Part shown: piece after piece, positions 46,640 to 56,787 of the stretch
Position numbering within the stretch: the stretch's first letter is position 1
How the letters are laid out: each line of letters starts with the position of its first letter
From: Calamus simplicifolius
Taxonomy: Eukaryota > Streptophyta > Magnoliopsida > Arecales > Arecaceae
Direction of reading: 5' to 3'
Assembly: GCA_900491605.1 (NCBI GenBank)
Contig: UESW01004011.1
Location: 867,677-931,676, forward strand
Length of the DNA: 64,000 nt
The notes under the pieces: model-generated
Database searches by the model: none
What the model saw: the letters and a program-made list of their open reading frames with translations, nothing else
Told to the model about the DNA's origin: nothing
Position numbers and translations under genes: made by a program

Positions 46640-46990
46640 TTTTTTAAGGGATGAGGCCCTTGTGGGCCGTGCCGTGCTATGCCGGGCTTGGTCCGCGGGC
46701 CAAACTTTTCAAGTCTGGCATGACCCCTTTTAATGGGTCGTGCCAGGCATGGCCCGGTATTATAGCTATTGAGCCGTGCCAGGCATAGCACGGACAAAAC
46801 TTTTCAAGTCTGGCATGACTCCTTTTAATGGGCTGTGCCAGGCATGGCCCGGTATTATAGCTATTGAGCCGTGCCTGGTACGGCCCGGCTTGTGCCGGGC
46901 TGGCCGGGCTGGGCCATGGGCGGTCTAACCCAGTGCCCTCTGGCACGGCCTAGCTCATGCCGTACTGGGCCGGGCCATGAGCCGTAGTGC
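46640..46990. repeat. GC-rich subterminal repeats of the hAT element
   Basis: Repeated GGCCGTGCCAGGCATGGCCC-type inverted words (some units duplicated as blocks of about 110 bases at 46690-46760 and 46800-46870) precede the right end. Similar words follow the left end at 36080-36220. Short subterminal repeats of this kind are typical transposase-binding regions in hAT elements. Confidence 0.7.
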
Positions 46991-46999
46991 CCATGTCTA

Positions 47000-48066
47000 A
47001 TATGAAGACTTATGTTCATTGATTACACATAAAACATATGCATTGCCGGTTATTCTTCAGAATCCAAATCCTAAGAGGCGGACCAGCATTGCCTACTTTT
47101 TCTATATGATGTTATGCAAATGCTGAACCTGTTCAGAGTGTGATTCAATAACATCCAATGATATCCCTCCATAATGGCAATTAAATTCTGGTTTTGTTAA
47201 ATTGGAAAACTTTAGACCATTACCGCAGGAACCGAAGCATGTGTCAAAATAAAATAAAGATAAATAAATAAACATCCACTGCAAATACTTTGAATGGAAG
47301 AAGACGTTCTCTATGTTTTTTTTTTAATTTTTTTCATCAAAAGTATCAAGGGGCTCATTAACTTCAAAAACATCTGGTGCAACATATGTGACCCTTGGTG
47401 CAACACATGTGACCGTCCTGGATGTGGCTGATCCATATCTTATGAGTGATTGATGCATGAAAATGATGATGATCCCGTAAAATAAATCCTTGTAGTTTCC
47501 TATATATCACTAGAGCTTTGATATATGGTCAATATTTCAAATATTATTTGACTTTAATGTTTCATCCTCGTATTGTTTGAATTCATTAGATTTGATGAAT
47601 ATAAACAATAAGGTACGACATTTCTTTAGCTTCAATGATATCCTACCATTGTGTGTCCCTTTGACTTTAATGATGTCTTGGAATGTTCTACCTCCATGTG
47701 TCCTCTGGCTTTAACAATGCTAGGAACCCATTTGATATACCATTTCTTTTTGATAGGTAAGATTGAAAATAGGTAAGACACACATGCTATGATAACAACG
47801 TTCTAAAAATTGTTTTGATAAACATCTCATTTGTGGTTTTTTCGAGTGAGGCTCATTAAACCGAATAAAAAGAAAGTGCCCATGTGTCCATTATTGAATG
47901 ATATTTATATATTTTCATGTGTGGATGACTGTGGCAAGAGTGACTGCCGGGATCATCTAACGTGGTCTAGTGCTAGCTTTAAGAATCGTGCTTCGGCTGA
48001 GGGTGGCTCTGTTTTCTCTCTTGCTTTAAGATTCGTGCTCACTGTTTTATCTGCTTGATCTCCGAT
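47000..48066. other. Intergenic DNA between the hAT element and the LINE
   Basis: AT-rich sequence without a supportable gene. It shows short imperfect repeats (TGTGACC / CAACATATGTGACCC near 47380-47420; CTTTAATGATGTC-type words near 47630-47710). Position 48066 is only an approximate start for the LINE. Confidence 0.4.
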
Positions 48067-48130
48067 ATGTTTGGCTACTCCTGTCGTCCTTCCCCTCCAT
48101 CGCTTGTCGCGTCTACCTTTCCTTGCTCCT

Positions 48131-49337
48131 ATGGCAGTGGATGGTGCTCGGGATGCTCGGAAGGCTTGGAACAAGGGGCACGATTCGGGGTTTGAATGGG
48201 TTTCATCTTCCCCGTCTCCGACGATGGTGTCGGAACTCGAGGGTCGATTCCCAGAGGTAGTCCAAATCCCTGCTGCGGTCCTGGAGTCGTCTAGTGCTTG
48301 CTGGAAGGAGAAAGCGATCTTGGCGCAGACCTTCCATCGATGGGTTCCTTCGGAAGCCTTCATCATGGAATTTCGGCGCGCGGGCATCTCCGACGACATC
48401 CATTCAGTATGCCTCGCCCACCACTGCTTTGTTTCCGATTTGAGGACTCTGGTGCTAAGGAGCTAGTGATCGGCCGACCGTGGGTTGTAAATGGACAATC
48501 TGTCGCTACTGAGAGCTGGCGGCCGGAGTTTGTTCCGGCAAAGGACTCTCTCTCCTCGGCCCTTCTCTGGTGAGTATGCCTGCTCTGCCCATGGAGTATT
48601 GGGATGAAACTGTGCTTGAAGCTATCTTGGCGTCGGCGGGACAGTTCATCTTCTCCGATCCTGCAACTCGGTCATTGTCCAGGGAGCGTTCGCCAGAGCC
48701 TGCATCCGCATTGATCTCCGGCGGCCTCTCCGACCTGGTGTCAGAATCCAGGGGTTGGCTTCTCCCTTCTGGCAGTCCTTCAATACGAGCACCTGGTCAG
48801 AATTTGCTCCAATTGTGGATCGATTCATCTCTCGGGCCCCTGCTTGCCGTCGTCTCCATCGTCCGATCCAGCGCAGGCTTTGTCGGGGCCGTTGTATGGC
48901 CCCTGGATGTCGGCCACTCGCCAAAGGAAATCTCTTGTTCCGGTGCGGGTGGAGTCGAATCAGGAGTCTGGGACCCCCTCTATCGATTTGGAATCTCCAT
49001 CGTCTACTGCGGTGAGGAATGGGATTCCGGCTGTTGGGATGTTCTCCTCCGGCAAGCAGGCGCGCCGGCGTCCCCTGAAGGCCGGCAAGGGTGATGGCAG
49101 TGAGGCTGTGGCACCTGTTTTCCCATCGGCTGGCTTGGTGGTGGATAAAGGGCTGACTGTGGGAGCCATTGCCAACGGTGGTGTGCCGGATGGGGGCATC
49201 CATGCTGGTTTGATAAAAACAGTGAGGATTGAAGCCCTGTTAGCTGGTTCTAAAGTTTTGAGTTTAGACAATCAGGTCCTGATATCAAAGAATCCATTTG
49301 CCCTTTTAGATGTGGGCAATGGGATTGTAGACTTGTG
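48131..49337 (+). pseudogene. LINE ORF1 (DUF4283-like nucleic-acid-binding protein), frameshifted
   Basis: The ATG at 48131 starts MAVDGARDARKAW. Reading through at least three frame changes gives CWKEKAILAQTFHRW, FRFEDSGAKELVIGRPWVVN, MEYWDETVLEAILASAGQF and VRICSNCGSIHLSG. This order is the pattern of the DUF4283 domain and the start of a CCHC knuckle in plant LINE ORF1 proteins. The tail is Gly/Val-rich and uninformative. Confidence 0.68.
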
Positions 49338-49848
49338 ACTCGGCCAGATGCTAACCCGGGTCCTTCCAAGCGGGCCAGGCCCGAGGATTCCTCGTCCCTG
49401 AGATCGATTTCAAAAAGTGGAAATCGGAAAGGGAAATGAATTTTTCCTAAGTCTAAGGATCCTAAGAAGAAGCTATTCTCTTCTGATACTTTGATCCCTA
49501 GCAGGGGTCCTACCACTTTGGTCAGTAGGTCTGACAAGGACTCTAGTAGTCAGGACATTGAAGGTGATGAGAATTTGGGTCAGACATCTAAGGGTGAGAT
49601 CCGTCATCATGATTCGGTCCTGTCCTGTCTCAAGTTGGCAATTCAAGATCAGTCCATGGATTCAGCCCTCCCCGTTGTTGCTTCTAGCTCTGTGGAATCC
49701 GTAACTGAGGATGGATCTCAGGGGCTGATAATATCCAGATGGATTGTAGTTCTCTGATGGCAGAGAGTGGTGCTTTGATCAAGGAGTACCCTACTGACTT
49801 GGCTATGATTGAAGATCAGGGTGGGTCCCACCCTTCCTCCAATTGCAA

Positions 49849-50886
49849 ATGAAAATCCTTATATGGAATGTCAGAGGAGCTCGGAAACCTTCTTTTCGAT
49901 CCTCCTTTGCTAGATTGTTGCAGATCTATAATTTTGACATCTATATTCTATTGGAAACTCGGCTATCAGGAGACAGTTTGGTCCATTTTCGGAGACAGGC
50001 TGCCAGAACTTGGTCTTCTTATACTGTGAAGTCTGTTGGCCTATCCGGTGGGATGGTTGCATTCTGGCGCCACTCTTCGGTTAAGGTCAATGCTTTTCAT
50101 CAATGTAATCAACATATTGCTCTTCTAGTCTCGGAGGGATCTTCTGACCCTTGGCTTCTGTTGGAAGCTTATGCCAGCACTGACTTTAGGGAACAGCATG
50201 TTCTTTGGACTGAGAGTCTCTCTCTCCTTGCTTAGGGTATTCCTTCTATCTTGGCTGGTGACTACAACTGCATTACTACTGCTAATGAAAAGAGAGGTGG
50301 TAGACGAGTTACTGATACTCCAGATATCATGGAATTCAGATACTTCATCTCCTTAGCTAGTTTGTTAGATTTTGGGTTCTCGGGTCCACAATTCACCTGG
50401 TGTAACAATCGCCAGGGTTCGGCTAGAGTTTGGGAAAGATTGGATAGAGCCTTGGCCACTGCCCAATGGTCTCAGATGTTCTCCTTTTCCACTGTCACTC
50501 ATCTGCCTCACATCACCTCTGATCATTGTCCGCTCTTGATATCCACTATCACTAACTTAGTGCTGCGGTGTCAATTTAGATTTGAGCAGTTTTGGACCTC
50601 CTACCCTCGGCTCGGTCTATTGTGGCTCAGGTTTGGCACTTACCGATGAGAGGCAATGCTTCTTATTGTCTCTCGAGGTGATTGGAGTTGCTGAGATGTC
50701 GTCTATTGAGATGGAATAGATTGGAGGTTGGGAACCTAGTGAGAAACATTGAGCAGGTGGAAGATGACATTGTTGCCTTTCAGGATAGGGAGGATTGGGA
50801 CAGCTGTCTCTCCGATACTGATCTCTTCTCTCTTAGATCTAAGATTGCTCTTCATCACTCCCTACTTCTGCAGCAGGAGTCCTATT
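49849..50886 (+). pseudogene. LINE ORF2, endonuclease domain only
   Basis: The ATG at 49849 (MKILIWNVRGARKPSF) opens an exo-endonuclease-phosphatase fold. Visible motifs are the LETRL acidic site, GMVAFWRH, LAGDYNCI, the WERLDRALAT segment, and THLPHITSDHCPLL, with the conserved SDH pair. One in-frame TAG at about 50234 and a frame change after 50649 break it. It nicks target DNA for target-primed reverse transcription. The polymerase domain is absent because copy A is inserted at 50887. Confidence 0.85.
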
Positions 50887-51772
50887 TGTTGGCCCAGATG
50901 ACAACCCAAGAGGGGGGGGTGAATTGGGTTCTTTAAAAAATTTAGCCTTTTACAAATGTTAGCTTAAGAAGAATGAAGGCAAATGCAATGTAAATACAAG
51001 GTGCAGTGAATAAAACAGAGAGAGAGAAAGAGTCAATGAAAGCACGGCAAACACAAAGATTTTATAGTGGTTCGGTGTATCCAACACCTACGTCCACTCC
51101 CAAGATTCACTTGGGTCCACACTATAATCTTCCTTGATTACAGCCGAGTTGTTTTACAAGCTCACAACTCAAACTTATTGTTTTTCCGGGATCACAACGA
51201 ACCCAGCTGGTTTTCATGGGTTCACCAGCACAAAAACCCTAACACAAGCTTTACCAAGCTTGTACCGAGGTAAGACTACCTCAACTAGTTCAATCCCCCA
51301 GATTGAACTAGACACAAAGAATAGAAATATTGTTTTTCAGTTACAAAGCTCCTTAATGAGCAGATAAACAAATATAAGAATAAAGTTTAGAAAAGCCTGA
51401 TTTGCAGTTGGTTGGCTTTTGAGCTTTTCTTCTTTTCTTCTTTTCCTCAACTCCTTTGAAGTGTAGAATCGGGCCTTAGCTCGGATTCTTCACGGACTGT
51501 ACGTTGAAGTTGATTTGAGCTTTTTCCTCTTTTCTTTGAGTATTGAAAATCACTTGAGATGCTCTTGAATAGCTCTTGGATTTCTTCTGAAGCTTCCTTG
51601 GATTATTGAGCTTGAGCACAGAAGGAGCTTCCTTTGATTTCACACTTTTTCTTTCACTCTATTTTGAATCATGGATTTTTTCAAGTGACGCTCTGTTTTT
51701 CTTCTTCTCTGAAAGATTTCTCTCTTTTGATTTGAATGTCTATTTTCTTTTTTTGATTTAAAAACTGCTTCT

Positions 51773-51850
51773 CTATTTATAGATTCTGCAAAAATATAGC
51801 CGTTAGAAACAAAGAAATATAGCCGTTGATTAAAAATCTTACCGTTGACG
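51773..51850 (-). promoter_or_regulatory. LTR A promoter: TATA box with three upstream AACGG boxes
   Basis: The minus strand reads CTATAAATAG at 51782-51773. Upstream lie TCTAACGGCTA (51807-51797), TCAACGGCTA (51829-51820) and CAACGGTA. The first exactly fits the plant MSA consensus YCYAACGGYYA recognised by MYB3R factors. The others share its core. Confidence 0.65.
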
Positions 51851-51888
51851 CTGAGTTGGCATTCAGAAAAATCACGCCCAGAATTGTT

Positions 51889-52212
51889 GGAGTCGACTCC
51901 TGCTTTCCACGAGTCGGCTCGAAGTCGTGATACCAAAAATAGAAATACTCAGAAAGTTAGAGGATCGACTCATCAAAAATAAAGTGTCGACTCCTGACAG
52001 TCGGGGGTCGACTCATGAAAGGCAAGGGGTCGACTCGCAAAATGCTCAGAAAAATACACCTCTGGTGTCTGAGCGGAGTCGACTCACACAGTCATGGAGT
52101 CGGCTCGACAGAATCGGGGGTCGACTCATGAAATCACAGGGGTCGACTCGAGATAGATAGTCATTTCTGTATTCTGAGTGGAGTCGACTCTGAAACTCTA
52201 GAGTCGACTCCG
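51889..52212 (-). repeat. GAGTCGACTC palindrome array in LTR A
   Basis: Twelve copies of GAGTCGACTC or close variants (GGGTCGACTC, GAGTCGGCTC, GGATCGACTC) occur in about 320 bases, spaced irregularly at roughly 18-50 bases. The perfect form is a 10-bp palindrome. The array lies upstream of the LTR TATA box. Confidence 0.92.
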
Positions 52213-52568
52213 GAACGTATCAAAAATCAGAGAATTTCTGATTGACTTGAAATTCATTCCAGATTCATTTTAAATCAATTTTTTGACTTGAATACAATAA
52301 AATTGTCATTAGGAATCAATTCAAGAAATGTTCCAAAACTCATTGATTATTATATGAAGTATAAAATTTCTTTTTGAAAGCTTAAACATGGAGCTTGAAG
52401 TTACTTTCAAATTGATTAAAGTTATACTTTAACATCTCATTCATTATTCTAAATAAATTCATTGTTCATGTAAATAAACTCATTACATCTTTTAATATAC
52501 TCAAGGCTTTTGGTAATCATCAAAATCAATAAGATTGGGGTAACAAATTCTCAACAATCTCCCCAACA

Positions 52569-52582
52569 ATCTCCCCCTTTTT
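52569..52582 (-). other. Polypurine tract of copy A
   Basis: On the minus strand AAAAAGGGGGAGAT abuts the LTR. Just inside the LTR a partial second copy (GGGGAGATTGTTGAG) makes a doublet that copy B lacks. Confidence 0.8.
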
Positions 52583-53024
52583 GATGATGACAAAAACATT
52601 GAGTTTATGCATGATTGATTAGAGAATTTATTTTAATTTCATAGTTAGGCTTAGGCTCCCCCTGAATGAGGTAGCTCCCCCTATGAAACTCAATTAAATA
52701 TCCCATTCATTCAATCATTTTAATATCATTTGATTAATTTCCCCATATGCATATATTAGTTATAAAACTAAAACTCTCCCTTTTTTGTTATCAACAAAAA
52801 GGTAGAGATGCATCAAACATAATCATTCATTCATTCATTCAAGATATGATTTAACAAAATCTGAGATTCATTGATAAAAGGAAGAAATACATTCAGACTC
52901 AGATTACATTGACCATTCAAATAGACTTTTCATTACATCAAAGTATAAAATGTAAAACATAATATAAACTTCATTACATTGCAAGGACTAAGTATCTAAT
53001 ACATCAAAAGTGAGTCCTTACAAT
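52583..53024. other. Copy A, 3' untranslated part of the internal region
   Basis: AT-rich sequence between the extra ORF and the polypurine tract, with a further CT-rich GGCTCCCCCTGAATGAG / AGCTCCCCCTATG segment near 52650-52685. That segment is also found in copy B near 58645-58680. No ORF. Confidence 0.6.
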
Positions 53025-54408
53025 CCTAGTTAAGTGATCTATAATATTTTTCATTCCATCTGTTTGAATCTTTACATAGTCCTTCAGTCTCTCATCAACA
53101 AAAGTGCAAGCAGTCAATATTTATCTTGGAGTTCAGCATTGCATTTTGCATATGTTTCACCATCTCCACAGACGTCTTTAAGTTCTTCAAAGATGTTCTT
53201 TAGGTCTCCACTTAAAGACTCAGATGAATTGCTAAGGGTTGTTTCTATCTTGGTGATCCGATCATCTAAAGAGTAAAGAGTTTCTTTAAGATTCATAAAC
53301 TTGTTTTCAAACTCTGATTTCAACTTATCTGACTGATCATCAAGAAGACCTTTAAGCTGCCTTAACTGAAGTTCTGTGAAACCAACAGATGATGATGATG
53401 ATGGCCGATCAACCATCGGATCAGGAGAAGGGACAGGAGCAGGAACAGGAGAGCTCAGAGGTACAGGCGAAGAATGTCTGACTGACGGTCCCGGTGCCTC
53501 AGCATCCGCGGCTCTTCCTTCCATCAAACCTTTCCTTTTCCATCTTCCATTCTTCTTAACAAAACCCATTCTATGTATAGTGGCCAAACTGTAAAAATCG
53601 GTGTGTCTCAAGTTCCTCATTGGCTCACTATCTGAAATGATAATCCCTTGGCTCTGGAAAATTTAGTAAGAATCATGCCGTAGGGTAAACTTGATTTTCT
53701 CTTTCCTCCACAATCGGCAATATACCATAATATCATGCTAGGAAGGTTAATGGGTTTACCAGTCACAATTGCATCCATTACAAATATATCTCTTTCAGAC
53801 ACATGATCAAACCTCCCAATTTTGGGGAATAGGATTCTACTACAAATATTGTGGAGAAGTCTCAATTCTAAGGATAACTGATTAGCAAAAACTTCCTCAA
53901 AATCGACAATCTCCCTGTTGAGCAGTCTAGATAAAGCTGGGCTTCTATCTTCAGAAGAAAAAGTAGATGTACCCAACATAGGTAGATCCAACAATCTTGA
54001 AAGCAGCTCTACTGTCACAGATAATCTATTTCCTCTAACAATGCTTACAAGTCCATTGTCTCCTCTAGATAGATTCTTATAAAATTCCTTGACAAGGGCA
54101 GGGTAGGTAGGACAATCAAGAGAACAAATCTTTTCCCAACCCATCTCAATCAATTGCCTCCCCACAATAAATCCCTCAGCTTCAAACAATTCAAAATTAA
54201 CTTTCCTCCCGGTAGTTATCACTCTATCGGCAAGTCTATCTACCCGTGTTGGAGCTGTAGAGGGAGAAGCATTTGGAGTCGAGGAGGATGAGGTTGAATC
54301 CATGCTCGGTGAAGGTTCACGAACAGGAAATCTCACGGTCTTCCTCACCGCTCTCTTCCTCTTTACTCCGGCCGCACCAAGGTTAGATCTACGGGTTTTA
54401 GGGGCCAT
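53025..54408 (-). pseudogene. Extra ORF of copy A (plant transposon protein with coiled coil), frameshifted
   Basis: The ATG at 54408 starts MAPKTRRSNLGAAG, a basic and Ser/Pro-rich leader. A conserved globular region follows (GRQLIEMGWEKICSLDCP, YPALVKEFYKNLSRGD, LELRLLHNICSRILFP, ERDIFVMDAIVTGKPINLP). This resembles the 'putative plant transposon protein' family. The frame shifts near 53640, continuing in FYSLATIHRMGFVKKNGRW. A Pro/Ser linker and a coiled coil (KSEFENKFMNLKETLYSLDD) follow, with a further break near 53114. In Sireviruses an ORF here is often called envelope-like, but I see no signal peptide or membrane span, so I do not assign an envelope role. Confidence 0.72.
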
Positions 54409-54471
54409 TGATCTATTGGAAGGGTTAATTAGGGATTTCTAAGGATTTGGAAGGTCAGGAGATATTTGGAG

Positions 54472-55660
54472 TAGAGGTGGGCACTGGGCCGTGCCGCCCA
54501 TGGCACGGCACGGCCCAGGCCCTGATGGGCCGTGCCAGGCACGGCCCACCACTGCTACAGTACCGGGCCATGCCGGCACGGCCCAGTGAACCGTGCCGTG
54601 CCGGGCGCGGAAAAATTTTTTTTTTTGGCCCAGCACGGCAGGCCCGTGACGGGCCTGGGCCAGCCCGCCGTGCCGTGCCGGCACGGCCCAGCTGGACCGG
54701 CATGGCCCACCTGGGCCAGCATGAACATATATTTTATATTAGATGTGCATAGGCACCATGTCACTAACGTGGTGCCTAGGCACCATGTATAGGTACCCAC
54801 TGCCCAGGCATGGTGCCTGGCAGTGGGCACCATGCCTAGGGATGGTGCCCAGGTACATGGGCACCATGCCTAGGCATGGTGCCTAGGTGTACGCTTATTT
54901 TTATTTGATAAAAGTAAAAATAAATGGCGCACGCTGTCAACGTCACAGAAATAATAAAATGGCGCTTGTCTTCCAACGCGACTTACGAAGTTTATTTATA
55001 GCATCCGTAACTGACCGATGCTACTACTTGTTGACTAATAATATTTTTTAATCATCAGTGATGCTCGACATCATTAATATGGGTTGCATATTAAATAATA
55101 ATAGCAGCATATCATATGGACTATGTATAAAAAGTATATGTTCATTTTTTTTTAAAAAAAAATATAATATAGCAATGCGTGAAGTATGATTTTTCCAACG
55201 TAAATAGAACGTAGCAATGCAATGAATATTAATTAAATATTAACATTATTAGTATTTTAGTTAATTAATTTTAATGATGATAAAATATAGACGAGCTTTG
55301 CTTCGTACAAGTTGAACCTCCATTGAATATATATAATCTATTAAATATTATCTTTGGGAAAGAAATGCGAGAAGTTGAATACGTGATTAACGGCGCCTGT
55401 TGCTTCAAGCGTGGTGGGCCGTGCCATGGCACGGCCCCAGCACGGCCCAGCTGGGTCGTGCCAAAGCACGGCCCATCTGGGCCGTGCCAAAGCACGGCCC
55501 GTGATGGGCCATGCTGGCACGGCCCGTGGCCCATTTTAAAATGGGCCACGGGCCGTGCCAAATTTAAAATTTTTTAATGGGCCGTGCCTGGCACGGCAAA
55601 TTTTTAGGCACGGCGGGCCTGGGCCGTGCCTGGCACGGCACGGCCGAGTGCCCACCTCTA
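54472..55660. mobile_element. Non-autonomous hAT element, 1.19 kb
   Basis: Ends read TAGAGGTGGGCACT and AGTGCCCACCTCTA, giving an inverted repeat of at least 14 bases that continues with one mismatch through GGCCGTGCC. Flanking 8-mers atttggag (54464-54471) and ttttggag (55661-55668) match at seven of eight. Both ends carry GGCACGGCCC subterminal repeats, and the AT-rich middle has no transposase. The termini resemble those of the decayed hAT at 36060-46999. It landed about 60 bases upstream of the extra ORF start of copy A. Confidence 0.9.
54740..54890. repeat. Nested GGTGCCTAGGCACC palindromes inside the hAT element
   Basis: Words such as GGTGCCTAGGCACCATG and GGCACCATGCCTAGG repeat several times in both orientations, giving strong hairpin potential next to the left subterminal region. 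Confidence 0.7.
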
Positions 55661-55699
55661 TTTTGGAGAGAGTATTTGGATGAATTGAGATGATAGAAA

Positions 55700-55900
55700 T
55701 GAACGGCGAGTCGACTCTGCCCTAAATAAATCGACCTGGGACCACTTCGAGTCGGCTCCCGCAAGGAGAGGGGTCGACTCCGGACAGTCACAGAAAACTA
55801 TCCCGAAGTGGAGTCGACTCGCGCAGAGAAGGGGTCGACTCTAGAGTTTCAGCAGAAACAAGGAGTCGACTCCGATACTGACCGAGTCGGCTCCGAGACC
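55700..55900 (-). repeat. Second GAGTCGACTC array of copy A, between pol and the extra ORF
   Basis: At least seven copies of GAGTCGACTC, GGGTCGACTC or GAGTCGGCTC lie between the end of RNase H and the extra ORF, now separated from that ORF by the hAT insertion. The shared word TCGACTCTAGAGTTTCAG also occurs, inverted, in the LTR array. Confidence 0.9.
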
Positions 55901-56170
55901 ATTTTAGAGCAAAAAAATATAAAGTTCAGATAATCTGAAATGTGTCCGGATAATAATCATAAAAATTGATAAAATAATCATTGGATTTGAATAGATCAAT
56001 TAGATATGAATTCTAGATAAGATTTTCTTAAAGATCAAGGATTTGAAAGAATTTTAGATAAAATTTCCTTAGGGGTTTCAAATTCATTCTAATGGATCAT
56101 AAATCCCTAACTCTCCTCTAAGATAACAGAATCTTTCTTCACTCAAGGGTTTTGTAAATATATCAACTAA

Positions 56171-56787
56171 TTATTCTTCAGTATTAACATAATCAAGACA
56201 TATTTCATTATTGGCAACATGTTCTCTTATAAAGTGATATCTAATTTCTATGTGTTTGGTTCTAGAATGTTGAATTAGATTTTTTGTTAGATTAATTGCA
56301 CTTGTGTTATCACATTTTATAGGTGTTTTATCAAGTGTGATACCATAGTCTTCAAGTTGTCGCTTAATCCATAGGATTTGAGCACAGCAACTTCCAGCTG
56401 CAACATATTCAGCTTCAGTAGTTGATAATGCAACTGAATTTTGCTTTTTGCTAAACCATAAGATTAAGTTACTTCCTAAGAATTGGCATGCACCACTGGT
56501 GCTTTTTCTATCTAACTTACATCCAGCATAATCAGAATCAGTGTATGCAATCAGATTTAATGTTGAGTCTCTAGAATACCATAAACCTACATTTTTAGTT
56601 CCACTTAAGTATCTTAGTATTCTTTTAATAGCAATTAAATGTGATTCTTTAGGTTCAGACTGAAATCTAGCACATAAGCAAATAGCAAACATTATGTCTG
56701 GTCTACTTGCAGTTAAGTAAAGTAGGGATCCGATTATACCTCGATAATATTTTTGATCAACCTTCCTACCTTCTTCATCTTTGTCCA
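56171..56787 (-). pseudogene. Copy A pol, RNase H domain only
   Basis: The reading frame is open from the copy B junction to about 56171. It carries YYRGIIGSLLYLTASRPDI, YTDSDYAGCKLDRKSTSG, LSTTEAEYVAAGSCCAQ and CDNTSAINLTKN, ending near VNTEE. It matches 61860-61210 of copy B closely at DNA level. The rest of pol is displaced by the insertion at 56788. Confidence 0.9.

Larger units (their letters stand above)
36060..46999 (+). mobile_element. Decayed hAT DNA transposon, interrupted by nested retroelements
   Basis: The left end reads TAAAGGTAGGTATTGG and the right end, reverse-complemented, TTAGACATGGGCACTA. Both are degenerate forms of the TAGAGGTGGGCACT terminus seen intact at 54472. Flanking 8-mers atccgaag (36052-36059) and atatgaag (47000-47007) agree at six of eight positions, fitting an old 8-bp hAT target duplication. 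GGCACGGCCC-type subterminal repeats sit at both ends. Transposase pieces lie at 36642-38212 and 45991-46310, separated by a 7.8-kb insertion. Confidence 0.8.
48067..50886 (+). mobile_element. 5' part of a decayed L1-type LINE
   Basis: An ORF1-like gag region is followed by the start of ORF2, with an APE-type endonuclease, as in plant L1 LINEs. The element is cut at 50886 by the LTR of Sirevirus-like copy A. The reverse-transcriptase half would lie beyond the inserted elements, outside the window. It is markedly richer in GC than the surrounding AT-rich DNA. Confidence 0.82.
50887..52568 (-). repeat. 3' LTR of copy A
   Basis: The plus strand reads TGTTGGCCCAGATG at 50887 and CCCCAACA at 52568. 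It matches 56788-58545 along most of its length. From 5' to 3' on the minus strand come a GAGTCGACTC array, MYB-like AACGG boxes, a TATA box, and a conserved GGAGTGGACGTAGG / CCGAACCACTATAA block. Confidence 0.88.
50887..56787 (-). mobile_element. Sirevirus-like copia copy A (3' part), interrupted by copy B
   Basis: On the minus strand the order is RNase H (56787-56171), palindrome array (55900-55700), extra ORF (54408-53025), polypurine tract (about 52582-52569), and 3' LTR (52568-50887). The AAAAAGGGGGAGAT tract followed by TGTTG, and an extra ORF after pol, are Sirevirus/SIRE features. Upstream pol and gag are missing because copy B begins at 56788. The left flank base pairs ctatt (50882-50886) are the presumed target; the partner is out of view. 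Confidence 0.85.

Noticed and set aside
46600..46946. Minus-strand ORFs with repeated ARLNSYNTGPCLAR
   Set aside because: Same reason: duplicated hAT subterminal repeats read as protein.
46640..46990. CpG-island-like GC-rich block as a possible gene promoter
   Set aside because: It is made of inverted hAT subterminal repeats and has no gene next to it.
50982..51367. Plus-strand ORFs in LTR A and the matching ones in LTR B (56955-57259)
   Set aside because: They lie in the conserved transcribed part of the LTR, antisense to the element, with many frame differences between copies.
54439..54833. Overlapping ORFs on both strands rich in Gly, Ala, His and Arg
   Set aside because: They are translations of GC-rich GGCACGGCCC subterminal repeats of the small hAT element, not genes.
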